From contig CM070910.1 in assembly GCA_036417435.1 (NCBI GenBank), positions 19,533,501 through 19,597,500 on the forward strand: 64,000 bases of DNA. Direction: 5' to 3'. The first letter of the stretch is position 1; every line of letters begins with the position of its first letter. The notes beneath the pieces are model-generated. The model saw only the letters and a list, made by a program, of their open reading frames with translations. It did no database searches and had not been told where the DNA came from. Position numbers and translations under genes: made by a program. Shown in pieces: positions 42,330 to 55,039 of the stretch. Source of the DNA: Inia geoffrensis. Lineage: Eukaryota; Chordata; Mammalia; Artiodactyla; Iniidae.

Positions 42330-42524
42330 TCCCTTTTCTACATTCCAAGCTTATATAGTCTATTGTCTACAAGACTTTTTCATCTGGATGTTCTGCAAGT
42401 ACTTTAAACTGAATATATTCAAACCTCAGTTTATAATCAACCTTTGCAAAGCTTGTTTTTCGTTGTCCCCAATTTAAAACAATATAGCTTAGTCACTCAA
42501 GTATATGGAAACAGATGTACTTCT
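42330..42524. other. Unique intron sequence
   Basis: Nothing recognised; it is continuous with the sequence before 34852 in the pre-insertion allele. Confidence 0.35.
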
Positions 42525-42690
42525 TAGCCTGGGCTGCCTGCATCATGAGCCCCTGGGGCATTTTCTAGGCCACATCCTTAAAGATCCTGATTTAATAATT
42601 CTGGACTTGTCCAGCGAATAAGAATTTGACAATTTCCCCAGGTGTTTTTGATAAGCAAGTGGCTTGGGAAATCACTGAAAGTGCTTCTGC
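42525..42690 (+). repeat. MER5/Charlie-type fragment, tentative
   Basis: 'cctgcatcatgagcccctgg' with 'aagaatttgacaatttcccc' and 'ggtgtttttgataagc' follows the same old repeat pattern as at 32765. Confidence 0.4.
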
Positions 42691-42774
42691 AGTTGAAATA
42701 TTTTAATCTGCACCCCACCCCTTTTTATGTTCATCTTCCTGCCTCTTGCCAAAGTTTGGTTCCTTTGCATTTCA

Positions 42775-43110
42775 GTGGCCTTCTACAGATCTAATTCCTT
42801 TGCATCCCTTCTCTATTCATTCCTTCCTCCATGCTGCTGTTTTCCTAAAGCACAGATTGGATAATGTCCCATGTGTGATTAAAAATTCTTTGATGATTCT
42901 TATTACCTATAAAATGAGTCTGAACTTCTTAGTATGACCTTTCAGGTTCCTTATAATCTGGCAATCATTTATTTAAAAAAATTACTTTTGCCTGTACTTT
43001 TCCTGCCACTTCCTAAGAAAGTCTAAGTTTCAGCCACCTAGACTCTTATTTTTCCCCAATATTTTATGCAGTTCTTTATTAGTGCTGTACCCTTTTCTTG
43101 GATTTCTGTC
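42775..43110 (+). repeat. L2 fragment
   Basis: 'catgctgctgttttcctaaa', 'cacagattggataatgtccc' and 'gtctgaacttcttagtatga' with 'ttcaggttccttataatctg' match the L2 3' half in sense orientation. Confidence 0.7.
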
Positions 43111-43970
43111 AAAACAATGGCAGTCTTAGATCTGCAACAAACCATGCCACATTATTCCATTGGCTTTGGTGGAATAATATGAAAAACAGTTAGAGGTAAC
43201 CTCTTGAAATAATTTATATTTATTATATAATTCTTAAGTACAACAAATGATTGTATAATGTAAAATTATTCAATCTATCTAAAAAAATCTTATGACTAAT
43301 GCACAACACACACATGCATATATATACTTCTTGGGATTAGAGATATAGGGGATGAGTTTCTTACTCTCTAAGGGGTGTCTGTCACAGTCCACTGGTGGCA
43401 TTTGTAGGTAAGGTTGCTTTCTTTTTCTCTGGCAGCTGTCTAAGTTATCAATGTTGGTTAGATTCAGTATGAAGGTTTTCATTTTAGAGCTTCTGATCAG
43501 AGACTTAACCTTCCAGCATTGGCAGAGGGAAGGAACAATATGCATCCCTCCTGCTAGAGCAAGTGTTTTTGAGCTACGAAAATAGCATGTAGTTTAGTGA
43601 ACTCATATATTTTGGTCATATATGTGATTAGGGCACCTGCTGGCTCTGTTGCCCCCACTTAACTGGTTGTGGGTTTCACATACATGTAAGTTAAGCATCC
43701 ATTTGAGTTGACACTGGATATAATTTGCATACATCTGGCTCTGATACCCCACCCACTTGGCTGTAGTTTTCTGTTTATGTAAATTAAGTAACCTTGCCAT
43801 GTTGCTTCTGATGAGATATGGTATCCTTCACTGAACACAGGACAGCTTCTGTGAGTTTGTACTGATAAAGTGCTATGTCCAGAACTAAGAGTTGTAATTC
43901 ATACTCACAAATATTCTAAATCCCTTTTCTCTGTCTACTTGTTTAATACATACTCATTTATATCTCACAT
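43110..43970. other. Unique intron sequence
   Basis: No gene recognised; longest frame 88 codons on the minus strand without known motifs. Confidence 0.4.
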
Positions 43971-43974
43971 ATCT

Positions 43975-44500
43975 GAAGCATCAATATTCCAAGTCCTCTA
44001 GGCTTCTGTGATAACCCTTTCTTTTGATATTTAAGTAAAATTGCTTGAATTCCCATCCCGTATATTGAGGGATCTGACCTCTTTCCTCTGTGTTACCCAG
44101 CACCACCTTTTCTCAGCATATTTGGAAAAGTTGGGGTGTGTAGATGATTATCGTTTACCAATATCCACACCATCTCCCTGTGGGAGGATTATTCTTCTTT
44201 GCCCTGTTAAAGAAGTATACCTTTGTCACGTGGCTTGCTTTGGTCAATAAAGTGTAAGAGGAAATGATGTGTGTCATTTCCTGTTGTTTTGCCTCGCTTT
44301 TTTCTCTCTGACAAGAGATTACTATTGATGTTCTAAAAATGATTGCTCTGTCTGATGGTCCCAGTATGAAGATATTGGCAATGTGAACAAGAGCCCTTAC
44401 TTAGTCAATCTACAATGAGCTCTAGCATGGGAGAGAAGTGCTTTTCTATGCCACTGATAACTTAGAGTTGTTTGTTATCACAGTATGCCCTAGGATCTAA
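43975..44500 (+). repeat. Ancient LTR-like fragment, tentative
   Basis: 'cacgtggcttgctttggtca', 'gaaatgatgtgtgtcatttc', 'gacaagagattactattgat' and 'agagttgtttgttatcacag' follow an old MaLR/LTR-like pattern. Only a search could name it. Confidence 0.35.
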
Positions 44501-44560
44501 AACAATGCCGGGCATTTGGCAGGTGTTCATTAAGTAGTTGATGAATGTATGAACTTGAAC
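44480..44560 (+). repeat. L2 tail fragment, tentative
   Basis: 'aacaatgccgggcatttggc' followed by 'aggtgttcattaagtagttg' resembles the L2 3' terminus. It overlaps the previous tentative call by a few bases. Confidence 0.45.
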
Positions 44561-47270
44561 AAGGCAATTCCCCGGTGTCTCGAACTAGTACACTCATACT
44601 CTCTGTCTTCCCATCTTTGATGTGGTCCTGGACTAGTGAGCCTGTAGCACAGGATAGAAATGCACCATTGTCTTAAAGCAACACTTTTTGTAAAAGATCT
44701 TTGAGGAAAAAACCTCATTATTTTCAGATTAAAAGAGACATGCATATGATATAGAAGAGAATACAGATTCCACAGGAATTTTAAAAGGAAAAAATACAAG
44801 AATTTTTATGACAGTAGGGTTCTGCTTTAATCTATATTCCTATAGATTATATATGCCAGTCTATATATTAGAAATGTTTGAGAAACCCTGGTAATCTCTG
44901 ACTCTCACTTTCCTCCTCTATGAAATACAGGGTTTGGACAAAGGAAGAGATGTCAGAGTCTCTTTAGGAGGAGCTGTGTGGTGTAAGCAGCAGTGGACTG
45001 AGAGCCAGCAGCTTTGAGCTCCAGCGCTTCCTTTGCTGCTGGTTAAGCATAGGACTCAGTCGTCATGGAATCTGCTAGAATCTCAGACTCAGGAAAAAAT
45101 GTACTCACATGTCTGCTATCTGTCCCACTGGATTTTTTTTTTTGAGGAATAATATATTTGAAAGTACTTTGAAAATTATTAAGCTCTATTATCCCAATTG
45201 AAAAGTGATATGAAATTCTTGGCAATCTTTTCAAATTTGAAGATTTTATTTATATTTTAAGTCCACTGGGTGGCAGTATTTCACTTGTACTCTACTATAA
45301 TTTTATAGTTTGTATTAATCTCAAAGAAAAGAATTTAATCACCATCTCATTTTCTCCCAACCTTATCTTTCCCCTTTCCCATCCTGTGCACTCCCTATCT
45401 CCCAAAACAATTCTGAGAAACTGTTACCATTTGTTTAAAAGTGATTTAATGACATATATGTGAGGACAATCGCTAAGACTGAGCAATTTACTCAGAACTT
45501 TTGCATCTCTTGGGAAGAAGTGTTAGGTAGCCTAATTTTGCTCAGATGTAGGTAAATTAGTTTGATGTAGGTAATTAAAATCAGTAAAAATCACCTACAG
45601 ATATCTTGCCATTGGCTTTTTTTGTGAATGCTTTAACAATTTTTTTCAATAAACTCATGTAGACGTTTTTGACTGATAATACCACCAATGCTTATTTTAT
45701 CCTGTGTATCCTAAGATGATAAAGTTGTTATGCTGAATCTTTTGACGTCTATGACATGTTTGTGAAACATGTTGTCATGGTTCCATATCAGTTTACTTTG
45801 TGTCAGAATTTCTTAGAAAATTAATTCTACAAGATGAGTTAAATAGGAAAAGTATACTTGTAAAGCTTGATAAGTTATTCCTTGCTGACTTCTGTTGATA
45901 TTAAGGCTTCCATATAAGTGATGGTCTAGGTCTACTAGAGCGGTCTTTCCCTGTAGCAGGAAAAAAATATAAAGATTCTTTAGCAGTATAATGGATTGCT
46001 AGTTTTTAGTTGTAAGGAGACCATCAGTGCAGTTTTAAACTGCCGTAATCACTGCATTCTGTACAAGAGAAAGTAGCTGCTTTGAAAATTAGGCTGTTGA
46101 AAAGTTGCTTATAAAATGGTGTGGATAGAGAAACCTTATTTTTAAATGGCTGACATTTGATAAAAAATTTTAACAGTTTTGTGCCAAATAAATTGTTGCT
46201 GTTTTCACAGAGGAAAAAAATGTTAAAAAGATAGATGTCTAAACATGAATTGATATGTTAATGAAAATTTAATTTCTTTCTCTTATGGTCATAGTTATGA
46301 ATCACATTTCCTCTCTTCTAATATACAGGATAGTGATAAGCTGTTTGCACTGTGTGCATGAACATTTAAAAAAATTTTTTGTAGAAGATGATCCATAGCT
46401 TTTTACTGCTTATTGAAAGGATATATGACCCACAGTAGTTAAAAAAAAAAAAAACCTCTGGTAGTTCATCATCATTACATATTTTAAAGTAGGTTTAAAA
46501 ATTGTTTTAGAAGTTTTACCTCATCAAATACCAATCCTCATTTGTACAAAGGGAAAAAATGGAGGAGCAGTGTATCTTAGTTAATGATTTTAGAAAAACC
46601 TCTCAATTTCTTTGTCTACAAATTAGGAAACGACTGGCTGGCTAATAGATTAGTTAGGTGGATTCATTGCAAGTTGAACAACTGAACCTAAAGTGCTCTG
46701 ATTAATAAACCAGTAGGAACATGAGGGTGAATGCAACTGGCATTTCACAAGTCACTTTATTCTAGGTCCTTTCCTGCTAAATCTTTCTATTAGTAATTTA
46801 GGAAACATGCTTATCAATCTTGCTGATGAGAGAAAACTGGGAGAGAGAGTTGCTATTTCATTTGAGAGCAGCAGTGTTAAAAAATATTAAGTCCCAAAGT
46901 AGGAATAAACCAGTGAGAAGAAATTAATAAAAGTCAAGTCTTGTATTTGCATTAGTAAGTTATTTTATAAAAATAGAGAACTAGAGAATTTGCTTTGAGG
47001 ACAATTCAAAGTGAAAAGATTTGGGAGTTTCAATTAGTTTTGGTTTTAGGGAGAAGTTAGCATGGTTTGGAAAGAGATTGATCAGAATTTGTAAACTAGG
47101 TGAGTTGCTGGAAAAAAATGGGTGATCTTATCTTTGGAACATGTAGGTCTGGACAGAGCCGTTAAAACAATTTGAACTTATTTTAGAGGTATACCTGTTT
47201 TGCAAATCAGTAAACAGTTTTGCAAACAGACTAGGAGTGGAAGAGTTGTAAGAGAAGACTAGTCAAAAGT
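44560..47270. other. Unique intron sequence, no gene recognised
   Basis: 2.7 kb of AT-rich DNA with reading frames under 90 codons and no repeat I can name. Confidence 0.45.
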
Positions 47271-47274
47271 TCTT

Positions 47275-47530
47275 ATTGAGTTGTTATTGAACACCAACTG
47301 TGGTAGGTCCTGGGTTAAATCTTTAAAAGGATCATCTGATTGACTTTCCTCACAACAGCCCTATGAGATAGATAGTGCTACAATCCCTTTTCCACAAACA
47401 AGAAAACAGGCACAGATTGCTTAAATGACTTTCTTAATACTACTTACAAACAGTAAATGACATAACATGGGATGGAGTCTGAGTCTGGACCTTGAGTCCA
47501 TGCACTTAACTGCTATAATATACTGCCGTC
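47275..47530 (+). repeat. MIR
   Basis: Nearly full-length MIR: 'ttattgaacaccaactgtgg', 'cctcacaacagccctatgag', 'aaacaggcacagattgct' and 'gagtctgagtctggaccttg'. Confidence 0.85.
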
Positions 47531-48285
47531 CTGGGAAAGAGTATTATGCAGCCAACAGAGGAGACTTTGAACAGAGTGGCCACTATCATTACATGCTGCA
47601 GGCAGGTAAAGAAAGGTGACAAATGAATCTGACATGAGATGACTTCATTTAAAGTTTTTTTTCCAGTGGGGTGATGAGGGCAGATGCCAAATTGTAGGCC
47701 CCTGAAGACTGAATAGGGAAATGAGGGTATTTGTTGGGAACCAACCTAGTTAGAAGAAAAATCAGGTTATCAGAGATGGCAGTGGGGCAGAGACTAAAAG
47801 AAAACTTGAAGAGGAAGGATGTGGAGAGATTTAAGGCTAGGAGTAGAAGGGAGGAGAGTCTGTGTGATAGCAAAGAGGTTATACAAGACAGGCACAGTCA
47901 AGAACTAGAGAGCCTGTAGTCTCTCTCTCTCTTTTTCTTTTTTTCTGTTTTTTTGGGTGAGGGGAGCGTGTGTGGGCAATTTTTAAGGTTTTAAAACTTT
48001 AAAATGCTTTTTTTTTAGTTGATTTCCTGTTGATTTATTTAAAAATAGTTTACAATTAAAAATTTAATGCATTGGGTACTATTGAATTAAATCAGGTAGA
48101 GACAAATGCTACTTAAAGAAATGTGGTTTATCTTCCAAAATGATTTGCTGGAGAAAGATGATGTGTTCCAAACCACTACCATTACCGTCAGTGGCCTAAT
48201 TAGCATTTGTTTTCCCCAACTTTCCCAGCATAGCAGAACTCCTGATTTGTTTTGGTAGCAGTGGGATGAAACATTATTACTTTAA
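47530..48285. other. Unique intron sequence
   Basis: No gene. A CT-rich and T-rich tract is at 47920-47955. Confidence 0.4.
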
Positions 48286-48289
48286 TCAG

Positions 48290-48660
48290 TTATGGTACTC
48301 TTATTCATCTTGGCTAACAATTGGTCTAAGGATGACCGTGTTGCCTAGTTCTAGCTAATGAGATGTGAGAAGTCTTTTGGGTGAGGCTCCCAGGAAAGCT
48401 TTCAATTTCTCATGAAAAGGAACAAGGGCGCTTCACTCTTCTTCATGGCTAGTGGAGTGTCAGACATTATGTTTAGAGGTCACCCTTTGAACATGGGTTG
48501 ACAAGCATGACGACAAAGTCAATGTGTGAAGGATGGCAAAGCAGACATTTAGAAGGCACTAGGTATTTCACCAGTTCTGGACTGCCTGGCTTTGCACCTC
48601 TTGTTACATGAGAGATATATGTGTATTTGTTGAAGTCACTGTTAGTCAGTTTTTCTGTTG
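48290..48660 (+). repeat. Ancient LTR-like fragment, tentative
   Basis: 'ctagctaatgagatgtgaga', 'caggaaagctttcaatttct' and 'tgaagtcactgttagtcagt' with 'ttttctgttgcttg' fit an old MaLR/LTR-like repeat in sense orientation. Confidence 0.4.
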
Positions 48661-50815
48661 CTTGTTGTCAGATGTAGGACTCAGAGAAGCAAAATTCTTT
48701 ATCAACTCTTTCTTATACATGTGTAGTTTATGGCTTTGGTAAATTTTAAGATAATCTACCTAATTGACAGTTTTCTTTTTACAGCCTATATGTCTCATTA
48801 AAAAGGTTTTAATCAGGCTTATCAATTTCAGAAATAATTTAGTCTTTAAAACTGTTTGACCACTTTATTCAGTTAGCTGTTCATTTCTAGTTTCTTTTCG
48901 GTAACTGGAGCAGTGCCTCTATGATGTTTACATCAGCTGTATCTCTATACTATCAAAAAAATATTTTTGCCATGGAAGAAACCAAAGCATGAAGCAGAGA
49001 TGGTTTTCACATCAGATCTAGATCAGCTCAAAGGAATGTCTCATTAAACCGTTTAGTCCACGTTCTAGAAAATCATAATTGAAGAGAGATTTCATGCCAA
49101 AGCATTTACTTACTCTGAAACTACTAAAATGCCTGTCTGCTGGGTGAACTGGGTTAGGATGGGGTTAAATGTAAAATAATCCTCAATGTTCTTCAGAGTT
49201 CCTGGGATGAATATGATTATTTTATGTTCTTTGCATCCAGATGTTGGACACTTGAGATATGGCTACGAGGGAAGGTATCGCCTTCTGCCTCAGCAGTATT
49301 TGACTTAAAGTACACAAAGATAGGTGACATGAGAGCTTTTGTCGTGGGCTTCACAGTATGTCAAATGAAGTAGTGAAATTTGGTTAGAGGAATTTGCTTC
49401 ATATAGTGAGTCTAATATTAATATAGATGCTTTATTTTTATAGTGTGACTTGGATTTGTGTTCAGACAATGAAACACAATGAAATTTCTAGTCAATTCTG
49501 AGAGTGCTATGGAGAGAAAAATTGACCTGACAATTCAACAACAGAAGTCTAGACACTATTATAAAAATTATTTAAATGACAGTAGGAAAATCAACATTAA
49601 AAATTATTAGAGAAATCAAATAAAAATACATTAAACACATGAATAAACATCTCTGCATGTGACTATAGAAAGTAAATGCAGTATGTAGAAATATATCCAA
49701 TTATGCAGAAATGGAGCATTTTAATATTCCCATCTTGTTTAATCCCTTGAGTCATGGCATTATTAGCTACCAAAATATTTGATCACTTCAGATCAGGTGG
49801 TCAAATATTTTGGCTTCTCTCTAGATTATCATCACATTGAATGAATTATTAATAATTCAGTCTTGGTGCTTTGAGTAAGCCTGTTAAGAACAATCTAAGT
49901 TTCTTATTTTCTCTAAAAATTATATAAAAAGGAGAGCTCTGTTATTGTATTTAATTTTAAATGGAAGCATAATTGCCTGGTCATGGCATTTTGGGGATTT
50001 TTTAAAGAGAATCTTCAACCTCTGAGATGCTTCCCATTTTAAGATGTGTGTATCCTCATGAATCACTAATTAATGTAAATCGTCTGCAGTAAAAAAAGTC
50101 TGACTTCCTAAATAATGGTTAGAAAAGTGGTAATTCTCTTTTTTGCTTTTCCAAGTCATGAAATCCAGTTGTTTTACAGTGCTTGCTTTAGAATTTGGTA
50201 AGTAATATGAACCCCCTATGAGTCCATATTATGTTGTCACTTTACCCACTGAAGTAAACATTTGTTCTTGTTATCTATTTTCTTCTTCGAATCATACTCA
50301 TTCATACATTGTTGTGCTCTTTGTTATGTATCTAAAGCATACTCTGTTGTCATCACAGTTTGAGACCCATCCCCTTTATCACAAAACTTTTCTCAGTAGA
50401 TGTAGCTCATACTGATACTCTATTTTAGTCTTCTATATCCATGTACACACCGCAAATCTATCATAGTTTCCTAGTGAGCCAATTACTCCTTAAAATAAAT
50501 CTCAACATAGCATTCCAGTCATCATACACTGAAACATGTCATTGGAGATGCAGCTTATTTGCAGTCCTTGAACAGTCTGCTCATGTATTAGTGTCTTGAG
50601 TAGTTTTAAAATTATTTTCACCATTTAGTTTAGTTTTGTTTCATTCACTAATTGCTTTGTGTAACTTTGTCTAATCAACAATAGTCAATTCATTGTGACA
50701 ATCATGTTTTAAATTTCATTTGTCTACCTCAGTTTACCACAGGACTGGATATACAACAAGCTCTCAATAATACTTGGATATTAACTGGATTTAATTCCAG
50801 AATATTTCACATATA
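48660..50815. other. Unique intron sequence, no gene recognised
   Basis: 2.2 kb of AT-rich DNA. A short L2-like remnant is possible at 50725-50790 ('acaacaagctctcaataata'). Nothing else is recognised. Confidence 0.4.
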
Positions 50816-50819
50816 TGAA

Positions 50820-51205
50820 TGTATTAGTCTGTTCAGACTGCTATAACAAAATACCATAGACTGGGTGCCTTAAATGACAGAAATTAATTTTCTCACAGTT
50901 CTGAAAGTTAGAAGTTCCAGGTCAGGGGGCCAGCAGATTTGGTTTCCGGTGAGGACTCTTTTCCTGGCTTGCAGATGTCTGCCTTCTCACTGTGTCCTTT
51001 CCTCTTTGCCTGCATGGAGAGAAAGATCTCTGGTTTCTCTTCCCCTTCTTATAAGGACACCAGTCCTATTGGTTTAGGGCCCCACCCTTATGATCTCATT
51101 TAACTTGAATTCCCTCCCTAACAGCCCTATATCCAGCTACAGGCACATTGGGGATTAGAGCTTCAACACATAAATTTTGGGGCTACATAATTTAGTTCAT
51201 AACAA
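50820..51205 (-). repeat. MLT1 solo LTR (ERVL-MaLR)
   Basis: Antisense MLT1: 'ttagtctgttcagactgcta', 'ctcacagttctgaaagttag', 'cttataaggacaccagtcct' and 'attttggggctacataattt'. It has no internal viral genes and is about as old as the copy at 27906. Confidence 0.87.
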
Positions 51206-51870
51206 TGAGATATTAAATTATTAATAAATCTTTAAGAAGAGAACTATTGAATTTTGCTTTTCCCATAACCATTTTAAAATTATATTTCTTCAACCTAGCT
51301 TGATCTAAGCCTCCACTTCACCTATATCTTCTTATAATCATGGAAATTTTCCCTTCTAATGTTTTCTGCTCTGTATGGTTTGGCAGGTGTTAAGTTTTTT
51401 TTTTAATTCTTAGCTGGAACTGATCAAGCCTCTTTGGGGAGTTTTACCTAAAAGATCCCCTCTGGAGACTTGGTAGAGAGTGAACCCAAGGCTAAGCTTT
51501 ATTAATCACTCCTGCTGTTCCTGTTTTCTGCACACCTCAAGCTCACCTTTGAGAGAACCAACACATCACACCTGCCTACTAAACAACCATCTCAAGGACT
51601 TTTGTCGTCTCATAGCATTTGAAGCATATGTGAATCGTTTTAAGTCTGATTATTAATGAGAGCAAGTGAGGCCAGACCTATTATGTACAAAGGTTGGAGA
51701 CCCCTGACTTGTGGTTCTATCAAGTAATTGTCTAAATTTTGACTGAAAGGGTTAGACAGTGTACAGATTTACAGAAAGGATGATGCTTATGTATCACATT
51801 TCAACTTACTATTCGCCATAAAAATAACAATCACCAATAATAATCAGTTTTTTACCTTGAAAGACAGTCA
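51206..51870. other. Unique intron sequence
   Basis: Nothing recognised. Confidence 0.4.
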
Positions 51871-51894
51871 CACACACATATACATATTTGCATG

Positions 51895-51897
<3 letters not shown>

Positions 51898-51972
<75 letters not shown>
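51898..51972 (+). repeat. (AC)n microsatellite
   Basis: 75 uninterrupted bases of AC, about 37 units, preceded by a shorter interrupted CA/TA stretch from 51868. Confidence 0.97.
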
Positions 51973-51974
<2 letters not shown>

Positions 51975-52559
51975 AGTCAGATGTTTGATTCATTACCGTA
52001 ATCATCCTGTCACATTTGATGTTTTCCTTTCTGGTCCTCCAAACTCTAGCCGCCTTAACAATAATATTTTCTTATCTATTGTAGAAAAACCTTATTATCT
52101 CTAAATCTAGTTCCTATTTTCATCATTGCTAAGTGTCTTTGTAGTCATTATAATTATTTTAAACCAAAACTCTTGGAGCTCTTTCCTGAATTTGTTGGAT
52201 TGTTTTGTATTGGATTTTTCCTAGGAGTTATTTTAGCTTTAACTCTTGGCATGGCACTCGACTATATACAACTCCTATTATTTAAATGCAATATTATTAT
52301 ATAGAAACTGGACTTTTGTCTACATACCTTCCTGAGTTAGTATAGAACTTTTTTCATACCCACAGGTAGTCATTGATTTCCTGATTTTCATTAGCCAAAT
52401 TTCATTTTTTTACCATTAGCATGAAGTGTTGTCTACTTAGCTCTTTGCATTTAAGGTTTTTGCGTTCCTATAATCAAATGAGATAAAAATCTTGTAAATC
52501 AAAATATTCTTCCTAAATCTTGTATTATTATTTTCTTATTAGCTTTCCTTGTTTTCTTT
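51973..52559. other. Unique intron sequence
   Basis: Nothing recognised. Confidence 0.4.
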
Positions 52560-52574
52560 CTTAAAATTTTATTT

Positions 52575-52774
52575 ATGTATTTGTGGTACACAGGCCTCTC
52601 ACTGTTGTGGCCTCTCCCGTTGTGGAGCACAGGCTCCAGATGCTCAGGCTCAGGAGCCATGGCTCACAGGCCCAGCCGCTCCGCGGCATGTGGGATCTTC
52701 CCAGACCGGGGCACGAATCTGTGTCCCCTGCATCGGCAGGCGGACTCTCAACCACTGTGCCACGAGGGAAGCCC
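52575..52774 (-). mobile_element. CHR-type SINE
   Basis: CHR body ending in 'cacgagggaagcccc'. The target duplication CTTAAAATTTTATTT is at 52560-52574 and 52775-52789. Confidence 0.94.
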
Positions 52775-52872
52775 CTTAAAATTTTATTTTGTTTTGTGTG
52801 TACAGATTCTGAAAGCTTGTAAAGACTGTATAATTACATGTTAGATTTTAACTGTGGTCTTCCTCCTTAAGA

Positions 52873-52926
52873 CATCTATATATCTAAATATCTATACATC
52901 TATATATCTATGTATATCTATCTAAG
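52873..52926 (+). repeat. (ATCT)-rich simple repeat
   Basis: Imperfect tandem atctatat and atctaaat units. Confidence 0.8.
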
Positions 52927-54585
52927 TCCCTGTTCCTATAGATTGGGGAGGATGGAACCCTCTCTAAGATGCCTGTGTAGGAGGGAAGGTTTAAATCCTC
53001 CTGTAAGGATTTACATTTGCTTTCCTGCTTCTGCTCTGCTTAGCAGATAAAGCTTCTTGTTGCCCTGTTATACATCATCAACACAGGCAAGAAATTGAGT
53101 TTTTAAATAAATTTTCATTAATGGACTATCCTCTCTGTCTCTCCATGCAAGAAATTTGTGTGGGAATGCAGTAGGTTGAATTGAAGGTTGGGTGGGAGGA
53201 GTAGAGAGGAATATTACAGAAAGGCAAAAACAACTTTAAATTAAGTATTAAAATGCTTGCCTTTACCTGCTCTCTGGTGGTCTCATGACCAATGTGTTTG
53301 ATTACTTCACTTTACGTAGTTTGCCAGCTGCATCTTGCCTTCTCTCTTCTCTTTCTCCGTCTCACCTTTCCTTCTCCTTCTCAATCTTCACACCCTTTTT
53401 CCCCATCTTCTCCTTTGTTGCTCACACCTGTGTCCTCTATTCTATCATGCAGTTTACCTGTCTCCCATTGCTACTCCCAAACTCAGCTATTTTCAACCGT
53501 TGCATACTGCAATTTACCAAAAGTGCTCAAGCGGAACAGGATCCACTCTCTCAAAGAGGCAGTTGGTTGAACAAAAAGATTTTTTGCATTTTAGTTTGTT
53601 TTGCTTTTGCCATTGGAACGGAAAATCAAAATACCAGAGTTGGTAATGATTATACCATATTTGTACAGCTTTATGCACCAATAGTTCCTGAAGTAGTAAG
53701 TAACAGATGGGGCATGAGAGAGATCTGATTTGGGTGAATTACTAGCTAAAATTAGAGATTAATGTGTTAGGTTCAAAATTGATGTTCATGTGCTGGAAAT
53801 AAAAACTGCAAGGTAATTAAACTCCAAAGAGGATAGATTCAAATAAAATAATATATGCAAAATAATTAGAATTTTAATTTTAAGTAGACTACACTATCCA
53901 ATAGATTTTGCTTGTCCAATATAATTTCAAGCCTTCTGAGTTTATAAAAAAAAGTCATTTTAACTTGAACTTTCAAACTTATAGAACTATTTAAAATAAT
54001 GTGTTAGTCCAGATTTTTAAATTTTTGAAGTTTCTTACTTCTCTGTCTTTAATTGGAGTGCCAGAAAGCAGGCCTCTTACTCCTTCACATTTATTTGCTT
54101 TATTTTAACTTACCTAACTTGCTTCAGTGAACAAATAATATTATGGCCAAATCTGCTCTAAGGAAATAGGTATTTATTGTTAATTAAACCAACCGTTTTC
54201 TACTTTTCTGCCAATAACATATGTTAGTTTATCCTGCCTTAGTGAGTTCTTTGTATGTTTATTTATTTTAAGTTAATGCTAATGAATGACTGGCAATGGG
54301 CGGCTCCAATGGAACAGATAATTCACCTCCTACAGGCTCCCTCCCCACCCCCATCCCCCCTCCAAAGAAGCCACAAAGTTACTCCTTTAACCTTATTACA
54401 ACACAGCCAACTGACTCCTTTATGAGGTAGAAGAGACCTGGAAAAGTAAACTGAACTTCTAGGCGTAAATGATTACCGTGGTAGTAAACAATGTGTTATA
54501 AATTGTACTCTTAGGCCAGTCCTATGGAAAAGAAAGTGAGTTGGAAACTTAAAAATTCTCCAGTCTATTTGGAAAAAACAGACAA
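52927..54585. other. Unique intron sequence with an unexplained reading frame
   Basis: 1.7 kb with no recognised repeat. A 147-codon + strand frame at 53285-53728 is the longest outside repeats and GC-rich DNA. Its product (Ser- and Phe-rich N-terminal half) shows no motif I know and is probably chance. Confidence 0.4.
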
Positions 54586-54589
54586 ACCA

Positions 54590-55000
54590 AGATTTATTTA
54601 TTTTTTAATTAAACTTTTTATTTTGAAGTAATTGTGTATTCACATGCAATTGTAAGAAATAATACAGAAAGATCCTGTGTATCTTTTACCAGTTCCCTCA
54701 ATGGTAACATTTTCATCACCACAGGGATCTCCCATGTTCCTGTTTTCTAGCCTCACCTACTTTCTTCCTTCCCCAACCTCTAACCCCGGGCAAACACTAA
54801 ACTGTTCTCCATCTCTATAATTTTTTTTTTTATTATTATTTCAAGAACATTATATAAATGGCATTATACAGTATGTGGAATTGGCATTTTTTTCACTCAG
54901 CATAAGTTTTTGGAGATTCACCTAGGTTATTGCATTATCAATAGGCCATTCCTTTTTTTGGCTAAATTATGGTATCCGATGTACCACAATTTGTTAAATC
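54590..55000 (-). repeat. Old L1M 3'UTR
   Basis: 'gaagtaattgtgtattcaca', 'aagaaataatacagaaagat' and 'tcaatggtaacattttcatc' are a known old L1 3'UTR signature in antisense. Confidence 0.7.
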
Positions 55001-55039
55001 ATTCAATCACTGAAAGACATCTTAACACTTTTTCTGTTT

